64,000 nt of DNA from Pedobacter sp. AK013 (GTDB taxonomy: Bacteria; Bacteroidota; Bacteroidia; Sphingobacteriales; Sphingobacteriaceae): the NCBI RefSeq assembly GCF_014205835.1, contig NZ_JACHCQ010000029.1, positions 1 through 64,000 on the forward strand, written 5' to 3'. Below, piece after piece: positions 44,205 to 50,831 of this stretch. Position numbers and translations under genes: made by a program. How positions within the stretch are numbered: position 1 is the first letter of the stretch; each line of letters begins with the position of its first letter. Under the pieces are notes generated by a model. It ran no database searches, had not been told where the DNA came from, and saw only the letters and a list, made by a program, of their open reading frames with translations.

Positions 44205-44909
44205 ATGAAATATAAACGCATCCTACTTAAGCTTAGTGGAGAATCGCTAATGGGCGATAAACAATACGGTATTGATAATGAACGCGTTAAACAATACGCT
44301 GAAGACATTAAAGCGGTACACGATAAAGGCTTAGAAATCGCAATCGTAATTGGAGGAGGAAATATTTTTAGGGGCTTGAGCGCCGAAAAAAGTGGGATGG
44401 ACAGGGCACAGGCTGATTATATGGGCATGTTGGCTACAGTAATTAACTCCATGGCCTTGCAAGATGCTTTAGAAAAAGTTGGTATTAAAACACGTTTACT
44501 TACTGCAATTAAAATGGAGCAGATCTGCGAACCGTTTATCCGCAGAAGAGCTGTTCGACATTTAGAAAAAGGCCGTGTAGTTATTTTTGGTGCAGGAACC
44601 GGGAACCCGTACTTCACAACCGATTCTGCAGCGGCTTTACGTGCTATCGAAATCAAAGCCGATGTTGTTTTAAAAGGAACACGCGTTGATGGAATTTACA
44701 CCGCAGATCCTGAAAAAGATCCATTGGCCACTAAATATGAAGAAATTTCTTTTAGAGAAGTTTATGATAAAGGCCTTAATGTGATGGATATGACAGCCTT
44801 TACCCTTTGCGAAGAAAACCAAGTGCCGATTATTGTGTTTGATATGAACAAACACGGCAATTTCATGAAAATTGCTAGTGGCGAGCCTATTGGAACCTTG
44901 GTTAAATAA
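44205..44909 (+). CDS. pyrH: UMP kinase
   Basis: A 234-residue amino-acid-kinase-fold enzyme making UDP from [23 protein letters not shown] is the ATP-site start, [13 protein letters not shown] the glycine loop, and [20 protein letters not shown] the UMP site. The length is normal. It is paired with frr as in most bacteria, with a 39-bp gap that holds a separate promoter box. Confidence 0.97.
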   Translation: MKYKRILLKLSGESLMGDKQYGIDNERVKQYAEDIKAVHDKGLEIAIVIGGGNIFRGLSAEKSGMDRAQADYMGMLATVINSMALQDALEKVGIKTRLLTAIKMEQICEPFIRRRAVRHLEKGRVVIFGAGTGNPYFTTDSAAALRAIEIKADVVLKGTRVDGIYTADPEKDPLATKYEEISFREVYDKGLNVMDMTAFTLCEENQVPIIVFDMNKHGNFMKIASGEPIGTLVK

Positions 44910-44923
44910 GGAATAAAAATTAT

Positions 44924-44931
44924 TATTTTTG
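44924..44931 (+). promoter_or_regulatory. TATTTTTG promoter box of frr
   Basis: It fits TAnnTTTG and ends 17 bp before ATG 44949. It lies right after the pyrH stop, so frr can be transcribed both with pyrH and alone. Confidence 0.5.
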
Positions 44932-44948
44932 TAGAAATACACACAATT

Positions 44949-45512
44949 ATGAACGACCTCATACAATTACAATTAATGGATACTCAATCTGCAATGGAAA
45001 GAGCTATCGATCATTGTGAATCTGAATTAACTAAAATCAGAGCTGGTAAAGCATCAGCTGGAATGTTGGATGGTATTTTCGTGGATTATTATGGCGCAGC
45101 TACAGCATTATCGCAAGTAGCCAGTATTAATACGCCAGATGCCAGAACAATCGTAATCCAGCCTTGGGAAAAATCACTTTTAACTGCAATCGAAAAAGCT
45201 ATTCAAGTAGCTAATATTGGTATCAATCCACAAAATGATGGCATTGTTATCCGCCTGGTTGTGCCGCCTTTAACAGAAGAGCGCAGAAAAGACTTGGTGA
45301 AAAAGGTTAAGGAAGAAGCCGAAAGAGGCCGCATTACCGTTCGTAATATCCGTAAAGATGCCAATACCAAAATTCAAAAATTAAAGGGCGAAGGTGTTTC
45401 TGATGATGAAATTAAAACAGGCGAAGGCGAAGTACAAAAATTAACCGATGCTTATATCATTAAGGTTGACAAACATGCTGAAGCGAAAGAAAAAGATGTA
45501 ATGACAGTTTAA
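44949..45512 (+). CDS. frr: ribosome recycling factor
   Basis: A 187-residue protein that, with EF-G, splits post-termination ribosomes. The family regions are ELTKIRAGKASAGMLDGIFV, SINTPDARTIVIQPWEKSLL, GIVIRLVVPPLTEERRKDLV and the C-terminal helix with DAYIIKVDKHAEAKEKDVMT. ATG 44949 gives the usual length; an internal ATG 27 bp further would remove the start of the first helix. Confidence 0.97.
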   Translation: MNDLIQLQLMDTQSAMERAIDHCESELTKIRAGKASAGMLDGIFVDYYGAATALSQVASINTPDARTIVIQPWEKSLLTAIEKAIQVANIGINPQNDGIVIRLVVPPLTEERRKDLVKKVKEEAERGRITVRNIRKDANTKIQKLKGEGVSDDEIKTGEGEVQKLTDAYIIKVDKHAEAKEKDVMTV

Positions 45513-45536
45513 ATCTGTATAAAATACTATCGAAAC

Positions 45537-45566
45537 GGGAATGGACATCAATCTATTCCCTTTTTT
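45537..45566 (+). terminator. intrinsic terminator after frr
   Basis: GGGAAT pairs with ATTCCC across a short loop and is followed by TTTTTT. It separates frr from the convergent lacI-type gene. Confidence 0.8.
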
Positions 45567-45572
45567 ATTGCC

Positions 45573-46589
45573 TTATTTCTTTGCGCTTGAGCCTCTAATG
45601 TTTAAGATTGTAGGTAACGATACCTGAGTCTTTTCGATAGATTTTCCAGCCTTTTTAAGCTTGTTTAATAAAATTTTCATCACGTTTTCTGCAATGGCCT
45701 CAAGAGGCTGTGCTATAGCCGTAACCGGAGGCTCACAAAATTCTAAGATTTCGAAATCATCAAAAGAAACAACAGCAATATCTTGGTGGATCTGAATACC
45801 TAGTTTTCTAAAAGTTCTTAAGCCATCTAAACAAATATAATTAGCCGCAAAAACTACCGCATCAAGCTGCTTCTCTGCTTTAAAAAACTTGATCATCTCC
45901 TCAATCGATTCGGCAGAGTTTACATATTTTATCTTCTTTACAATTGCCGGCAAGTTATATTTTCCAACAGCACTTTCATAGCCGGCCAGGCGGTCTACCA
46001 TCTGTTGCTGGGCCGTATCGATTGTTACAAAACCTATTTTTTTATAATTATTTTTAATGAGGTGCTCAGTAGCCTCGTAGGTGCTGCTCTGATTATCGAT
46101 TATTACATAATCTGTTTTAACATCTTGTACATACCGATCAAACAATACCACAGGAGCATCTGTTTGAATCAATTTTTTAACTTCTTCTTCCAATCCCTCT
46201 GGTAAGGCCATAATGTAGCCATCAACATGCCTATCTTTAAAAATCTGTAACAGTTCTATTGCTTTTTCGGTATCGTTTCTGGTGCTGCTAAATAGGATCT
46301 TATAACCAAGGTTAGAAGCAATTTCATCAATTCGGCGTGCTATACCAGAGAAAAAAGGTTCAGAAATGTCATCAACTAAAAAACCTATAATTTTTGTTTT
46401 ACCTGTTCTTAAACTTGTGGCAAGGGTATTAGGCTGGTAATTTAATTCAGCCACAAGGTCTAAAACCTTTTTAGTAAGCGATTCGCTAATATTTTTTTCT
46501 CTTGCTTTTCCATTAATTACAAACGATACTGTCGTAATGGAAATATTTAATTGTTTAGCGATATCTTTAATTGAAACGCGTTTCTTCAT
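45573..46589 (-). CDS. LacI family transcriptional regulator
   Basis: A 338-residue repressor-type protein. The N-terminal HTH with hinge reads VSIKDIAKQLNISITTVSFV. The periplasmic-binding-protein-like ligand domain (KIIGFLVDDISEPFFSGIAR) starts near residue 60. ATG 46589 is preferred because family members start directly before KKRVSIKDIAK; upstream in-frame starts add a non-conserved tail. Ligand and target are unknown: no sugar-uptake cluster lies next to it. It is convergent with frr. Confidence 0.93.
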   Translation of the reverse strand: MKKRVSIKDIAKQLNISITTVSFVINGKAREKNISESLTKKVLDLVAELNYQPNTLATSLRTGKTKIIGFLVDDISEPFFSGIARRIDEIASNLGYKILFSSTRNDTEKAIELLQIFKDRHVDGYIMALPEGLEEEVKKLIQTDAPVVLFDRYVQDVKTDYVIIDNQSSTYEATEHLIKNNYKKIGFVTIDTAQQQMVDRLAGYESAVGKYNLPAIVKKIKYVNSAESIEEMIKFFKAEKQLDAVVFAANYICLDGLRTFRKLGIQIHQDIAVVSFDDFEILEFCEPPVTAIAQPLEAIAENVMKILLNKLKKAGKSIEKTQVSLPTILNIRGSSAKK

Positions 46590-46679
46590 CACAGGCATTG
46601 AACGGGTAAAATTTAATTGGTAATATAACAATATATCTATAAATATAGGAGGGATATGAAAAAAACTAGCCTAAAAAAG

Positions 46680-46707
46680 AAAAAGAGCAACCTATCCAGG
46701 ATTGCTC
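46680..46707 (-). terminator. terminator of the tRNA-like RNA transcript
   Basis: On the minus strand GAGCAATCC pairs with GGTTGCTC (one bulged T) across TGGATA and is followed by TTTTTC. It lies 31 bp after the 3' end of tRNA-like copy 1, in the correct orientation to end that transcript. Confidence 0.8.
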
Positions 46708-46737
46708 GATTAACTAACTTATTATTCATAAAAAATG

Positions 46738-46882
46738 CTGTTGGGGAAGGAGTCGAACCTTCAAGGGGTAGTTAGCTACAGTTCAAAAAATTAATTTGTG
46801 GTCAACCCAATAAACTGCGTTTGTCCCATTATTCCCCACCACCGAGACAAGGAGGCGTGTCTGCCAATTTCACCACCCAACA
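46738..46882 (-). ncRNA. tRNA-like RNA copy 1 with a giant variable arm (145 nt)
   Basis: Read on the minus strand: the acceptor TGTTGGG pairs with CCCAACA (7 bp) with discriminator G. The D arm is GTG...CAC around AAATTGGCAGA. The anticodon arm is CCTCC-TTGTCTC-GGTGG with one T-T mismatch. The T arm is GAAGG-TTCGACT-CCTTC. Between the anticodon and T arms lie about 75 nt instead of the 12-20 of a class II tRNA. They are closed by GGGG/CCCC and contain CAGTTTA/TGAACTG. The nominal anticodon GTC does not fit the Leu/Ser-like body. It is about 1.6 times the length of a normal class II tRNA. CCA is not encoded. Confidence 0.7.
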
Positions 46883-46890
46883 TTTCAAAA

Positions 46891-46955
46891 GTTAACAGTC
46901 TTCAATTTCCAATTTTCAGTGTTTAAACTGCCAACTGTAAATCGCCAACTGAACT
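46891..46955. repeat. dispersed repeat between the two tRNA-like genes
   Basis: 46891-46920 matches 27 of 30 positions with the string at the gmk stop (13116-13145). It is followed by CCAACTGTAAATCGCCAACT, akin to the string encoding the NadD N-terminus (13608-13632). Confidence 0.65.
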
Positions 46956-46957
46956 GG

Positions 46958-47071
46958 CTGTAGGGGAAGGAATCGAACCTTCAAGGAGTGGTTAGTACCG
47001 AAACCGGTATATTCCCATTATTCTCCGCCACCGAGACAAGGAGGTGTGTCTGCCTGTTTCACCACCCTACA
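46958..47071 (-). ncRNA. tRNA-like RNA copy 2 with a long variable arm (114 nt)
   Basis: Read on the minus strand: the acceptor TGTAGGG pairs with CCCTACA and the discriminator is G. The D arm is GTG-AAACAGGCAGA-CAC, the anticodon arm CCTCC-TTGTCTC-GGTGG, the T arm GAAGG-TTCGATT-CCTTC. The variable arm of about 45 nt is closed by GGAG/CTCC and ends in the hairpin TACCG-GTTT-CGGTA. Relative to copy 1, acceptor pair 4 and the variable-arm base pairs change on both sides (T-A to A-T; GGGG/CCCC to GGAG/CTCC), so pairing is conserved. Both share GAATAATGGGA. It is transcribed first of the two. Confidence 0.72.
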
Positions 47072-47122
47072 TAATGTTATGCAATTTTTAAAGAACGTTT
47101 CCTTTTTGTTAATTGCTTGATA

Positions 47123-47150
47123 CAAATGTAAAGGAACAACCAATACCTTG
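47123..47150 (-). promoter_or_regulatory. promoter of the tRNA-like genes
   Basis: On the minus strand TACATTTG (47123-47130) fits TAnnTTTG, with a TTG-containing string about 20 bp upstream. It lies about 50 bp before copy 2 and is also divergent from the Lrp-type gene. Confidence 0.55.
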
Positions 47151-47227
47151 CAAATATTTTAAACATTTAATTTTATTTTTATAATATTGATAAATATTTG
47201 TAAATTCGCTTATCATAATTCAAAAAT

Positions 47228-47704
47228 ATGCTTAAAAAAGACAATTCCAATTTAGAAATTGACAACCTTGACATCGATATATTGAAGCAATTGATGCAGG
47301 ATGCCACTAAACCTTATACAGAAATCGCTAAAGATCTGATTGTTTCAGGCGGGACGATACACGTTAGAATGAAGAAACTGCAAGAAATGGGCATTATAAA
47401 GGGCTCTCACCTTATCATTGATCCGCAAAAGGCCGGATATGATATCTGCGCCTTTTTAGGTATTTACCTGGAGAAAGGCATCCAGTATAAAGATGCGGTT
47501 GCGCAGTTGAGCAAAATTAAAGAAGTAGTAGAATTACATTACACTACAGGAGCTTACAGTATGTTTGCCAAAATTATTTGCAGAGACACCAATCATTTAC
47601 GCCATGTTTTAAATGAAGAAATACAGGCAGTGAACGGCATTCAGCGTACAGAGACTTTAATCTCGTTAGAAGAGAGTATTAAAAGACAGATTGAGCTGGG
47701 ATAA
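47228..47704 (+). CDS. Lrp/AsnC family transcriptional regulator
   Basis: A 158-residue protein. The N-terminal winged HTH is DILKQLMQDATKPYTEIAKD and VSGGTIHVRMKKLQEMGIIK. The RAM/AsnC ligand domain follows (YDICAFLGIYLEKGIQYKDA, then VELHYTTGAYSMFAKIICRD). These proteins form octamers and usually sense amino acids. The target is unknown; it is divergent from the tRNA-like genes and separated from feoB by the repeat block. Confidence 0.93.
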   Translation: MLKKDNSNLEIDNLDIDILKQLMQDATKPYTEIAKDLIVSGGTIHVRMKKLQEMGIIKGSHLIIDPQKAGYDICAFLGIYLEKGIQYKDAVAQLSKIKEVVELHYTTGAYSMFAKIICRDTNHLRHVLNEEIQAVNGIQRTETLISLEESIKRQIELG

Positions 47705-47805
47705 GATAAAAGCAGAAAGACAAAAGCAAAAAGATTTCATTAAAAACACCAAGTTTAAAATGATCTTATACCTTATATGATAAAATGCTTTTAGTTATTC
47801 TTAAT

Positions 47806-48065
47806 TTATTATTAGGAAATGAACGTTCTGTAGAATTTCGGAAACAGCAGTCCCGTTATCCGCTATAGCCTCGAATTGCAATCGGGGGCTGCCGCTACTA
47901 CCGGGTTTATTAACAATGGCTTGTACAGGTAAGCGCCCAGCCAAACATAGCAGCAATATACTGGCCACCTAGACCCGATTGGAGTGAGCATGAAGCCGCA
48001 GGCGAAATAAAACAAAAAGCAGGAGCAAAACCTAAATAATTGTACAGGCACCGCTCTCCTAATAA
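47806..48065 (+). repeat. copy A of a 260-270-bp structured repeat
   Basis: It starts TTATTATTAGGAAATGA and ends CTCCTAATAA, so TTATTAGGA appears inverted at both ends. The core from CGGAAACAGCAGTCCCG (47839) to ACCGCTCTCC is about 95 percent identical to copy B, at an offset of 269-271 bp. An internal hairpin CCTCGA/TCGGGG lies at 47869-47887. No coding frame is conserved between copies. Confidence 0.85.
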
Positions 48066-48074
48066 CTCTTAGTG

Positions 48075-48342
48075 TTATTATCTGAAAATTAGCATTCAGC
48101 ATTTCTTCGGAAACAGCAGTCCCGTTATCCGCTATAGTCCCGATAGAAAAAATCGGGAGCTGCCGCTACTACCGGGTTTATTAACGATGGCTTGTACAGC
48201 TAAGCGCCCAGCCAAACATAGCAGCAATATACTGGCCACCTAGACCTGATTGGAGTGAGCATGAAGCCGCAGGCGAAATAAAACGGAAAGCGGGAGCAAA
48301 ACCTAAATAATTGTACAGGCACCGCTCTCCTAACCTTAATAA
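48075..48342 (+). repeat. copy B of the structured repeat
   Basis: It starts TTATTATCTGAAAATTAGC and ends CTCCTAACCTTAATAA. The hairpin that reads CCTCGA/TCGGGG in copy A is CCCGAT/ATCGGG here, with a different loop, so pairing is kept while sequence changes. It lies 8 bp after copy A, in the same direction, and fills the rest of the gap to feoB. Confidence 0.85.
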
Positions 48343-48398
48343 TTACATTTTAAATCCCCTTCGACTACGCTCAGGATAACAACTGGAAAAAAATTAAG

Positions 48399-50507
48399 CT
48401 ATTTCAACAACTGGTAAGCAACCAGCGCAGCAACATAAGCCATAGCCGTCATATATGCCAGTTGAATTACCGGCCATTTCCAGCCTTTGGTTTCGCGGTA
48501 AACTATAGCAACTGTACTCATACATTGCATGGCAAAGGCATAAAAAAGCATAAGCGAAATACCCGTAGCGAAAGTATAAACCGGTAAACCCGTACGGCTA
48601 TTTTTAGAGGCCGCCATACGCGCCCTGATAGTGTTTGTATCTCCATCACCACCATCAACACTGTAAATGGTAGCCATGGTACCCACAAAGGCTTCACGAG
48701 CCGCAAAGGAGGTAATCAGACCGATACCAATCTTCCAGTCGTAACCCAATGGACTGATAACAGGCTCAATTGCATGACCAATTATGCCCACATATGAGTT
48801 TTCTAACTTTTCGGTAGCCACCAGCGTTTTAATATGATCGATATTTTTTGTTGTATCAGCCAAAGCAGACTCGTATTTTTTATCAATGCTTTCAAATCGG
48901 TTTCCCGGTCCGAATGAAGCCATTACCCAAAGGATGATGGAGATGGCGATGATTACTTTACCGGCTTCGAACACAAAGGTTTTCGATTTCTCGTACATGG
49001 TGTAGAACACATTTTTCCACCTTGGCATGCGGTAAACCGGTAATTCCATGATAAAATAAGACCTTTCTTTAGTTTTAATAATGAATTTCATTACCCATGC
49101 TACCAATACCGCAGCAATAATACCCACCAGGTACATCACCATTAGTGCCAGTCCCTGCAGGTTAAAAATACCCAGAACAGTTTTAGAAGGAATAATTAAC
49201 GAAATAATCAGAATATATACGGGAAGCCTTGCCGAACAGCTTACCAATGGGGTAACCATGATGGTAATCATTCTATCTTTCCAGTTTTCGATATTTCGGG
49301 CAGCCATAATAGACGGAACAGCACAAGCTAAACCACCGATCATCGGCACTACCGATTTACCGTTAAGCCCAACTTTACTCATAATTTTATCCATCATAAA
49401 GGTAACACGGGCCATATAACCTGTATCTTCTAAAATGGATATGAATGCGAAAAGAATTGCAATCTGTGGAATAAAAACAAAAATACCCCCTAAACCTGCA
49501 ATTACACCATCCAACAACAGATCAGTAAGCATACCTGCGGGCAAATATTCGTGCCCAATGTTGGTGATAAAACCAAAACCAGTCTCAATCCAGTCCATCG
49601 GGTAGGATGACCAGGCAAATATAGCATTGAAAATTACAAAAAGGATAAACAAGAAAATAGCAAATCCCCATACTTTATGGGTTAAAATAGCATCTAATTT
49701 ATCACTGAAAGAAAATTTCTTTTCGGTTCCCTTGTCAATAACTACATCAGCTAAAATTGTACTGAGATGTTTATATCTGGCAATAGTTTCTGCAGCCTGA
49801 ATTTTAGAAGATTCGAAATGGTGAAATTGTTCTATATGCTCAATTTCTTCTTGCTCTTTTTCGGTAAAGAAAGTTAAATGTTCATGCTGATGCAGTACCT
49901 GGAGCGCATAATAATCGTTATCGGAATTGAGTTTCGATTTTATAGCATTAATTGCTTCCGGAGCCAGGAAATTCACGTCTACATCCTGATATTGTGTAGC
50001 AATTTTATTGGTATTGGCAATGGCCTGTTTCAGTTTATCAATTCCGATATTATTCCTTGCCGAAATGGAAACCACCTGAATACCCAATTTTTCTGCCAGT
50101 TTATCCAGATTAACCTCAATCCCCTGCTTGGCAGAAAGATCGATCATATTAAGGGCCAAAATAATCGGGATACCTAAATCTGCCACCTGCGAATACAAAA
50201 GCATGTTACGCTTTAAATTCGAAGCATCGGCAATGAGCACAATAACATCAGGATGGCTATTGTTTTTTTTATCGGCCAGTACTTGAAAAACAATGCTTTC
50301 ATCAGCACTTTTCGGATATAAGCTATACGTTCCCGGTAAATCGATGATCTCGGCTTCCTTACCGCTGGCAAGTTTTGTAAAACCTGTTTTCTTATCGACA
50401 GTAATGCCCGGAAAATTTCCAATTTTTTGATTTAACCCTGTTAAACGATTAAATAAAGTAGATTTACCTGTATTGGGATTACCAACTAATGCAACTTTAA
50501 TATCCAA
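48399..50507 (-). CDS. feoB: ferrous iron transport protein B
   Basis: A 702-residue inner-membrane Fe(II) transporter. The N-terminal G domain has the P-loop GNPNTGKSTLFN, switch/G2 region FPGITVDKKTG, G3 DLPGTYSL and G4 ALNMIDLS. From about residue 280 the Gate-type transmembrane domains follow, with FVFIPQIAILFAFISILEDT, VPMIGGLACAVPSIMAARNI and TPLVSCSARLPVYILII. The Cys in SCSARLP is the usual pore residue. It lies 11 bp after feoA in one transcript. A Fur site was not identified. Confidence 0.96.
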   Translation of the reverse strand: MDIKVALVGNPNTGKSTLFNRLTGLNQKIGNFPGITVDKKTGFTKLASGKEAEIIDLPGTYSLYPKSADESIVFQVLADKKNNSHPDVIVLIADASNLKRNMLLYSQVADLGIPIILALNMIDLSAKQGIEVNLDKLAEKLGIQVVSISARNNIGIDKLKQAIANTNKIATQYQDVDVNFLAPEAINAIKSKLNSDNDYYALQVLHQHEHLTFFTEKEQEEIEHIEQFHHFESSKIQAAETIARYKHLSTILADVVIDKGTEKKFSFSDKLDAILTHKVWGFAIFLFILFVIFNAIFAWSSYPMDWIETGFGFITNIGHEYLPAGMLTDLLLDGVIAGLGGIFVFIPQIAILFAFISILEDTGYMARVTFMMDKIMSKVGLNGKSVVPMIGGLACAVPSIMAARNIENWKDRMITIMVTPLVSCSARLPVYILIISLIIPSKTVLGIFNLQGLALMVMYLVGIIAAVLVAWVMKFIIKTKERSYFIMELPVYRMPRWKNVFYTMYEKSKTFVFEAGKVIIAISIILWVMASFGPGNRFESIDKKYESALADTTKNIDHIKTLVATEKLENSYVGIIGHAIEPVISPLGYDWKIGIGLITSFAAREAFVGTMATIYSVDGGDGDTNTIRARMAASKNSRTGLPVYTFATGISLMLFYAFAMQCMSTVAIVYRETKGWKWPVIQLAYMTAMAYVAALVAYQLLK

Positions 50508-50518
50508 ACCCAGCTCTT

Positions 50519-50734
50519 TTATTGAATAATGATAACATCGGCTTCACTTTTACGCAAACAAAGCTGATAGCCAGCAACACGGATAGCCATAGGATCGCCC
50601 AGAGGCGCAAAACGCTCTACCTCTACCTCCTCACCCGGCAAGCAGCCCATCTCCATTAACTTTACAGACATATCTAAATCTGTAAAAGCTACGATTGTTC
50701 CCTTTTCTCCAACTTTTAGGTGCGACAGTTTCAT
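50519..50734 (-). CDS. feoA: FeoA family protein
   Basis: A 71-residue SH3-like cytosolic protein that assists FeoB. The family pattern is LSHLKVGEKGTIVAFTDLDM, then LMEMGCLPGEEVEVERFAPL and GDPMAIRVAGYQLCLRKSEA. It is upstream of feoB with an 11-bp gap. The length is normal for a stand-alone FeoA. Confidence 0.94.
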   Translation of the reverse strand: MKLSHLKVGEKGTIVAFTDLDMSVKLMEMGCLPGEEVEVERFAPLGDPMAIRVAGYQLCLRKSEADVIIIQ

Positions 50735-50831
50735 GTGCTAAATTTGGCGCAAGTTAACCTTTCTTTAGATTTATTCCAAATAAGATAATCTAGTGTGGGA
50801 TATAAATTACATAGCTTTACTCTAAAATGAT

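Noticed and set aside
46738-47071. tRNA-Leu(UAA) with group I intron, or simple tRNA pseudogenes
   Set aside because: The extra sequence lies between anticodon arm and T arm, not in the anticodon loop, and the anticodon is not UAA. Covarying stems, promoter and terminator argue against decay.
47863-48102. 79-codon minus-strand frame within the tandem repeat block
   Set aside because: Not preserved between copies A and B; Cys/Phe-rich chance frame.
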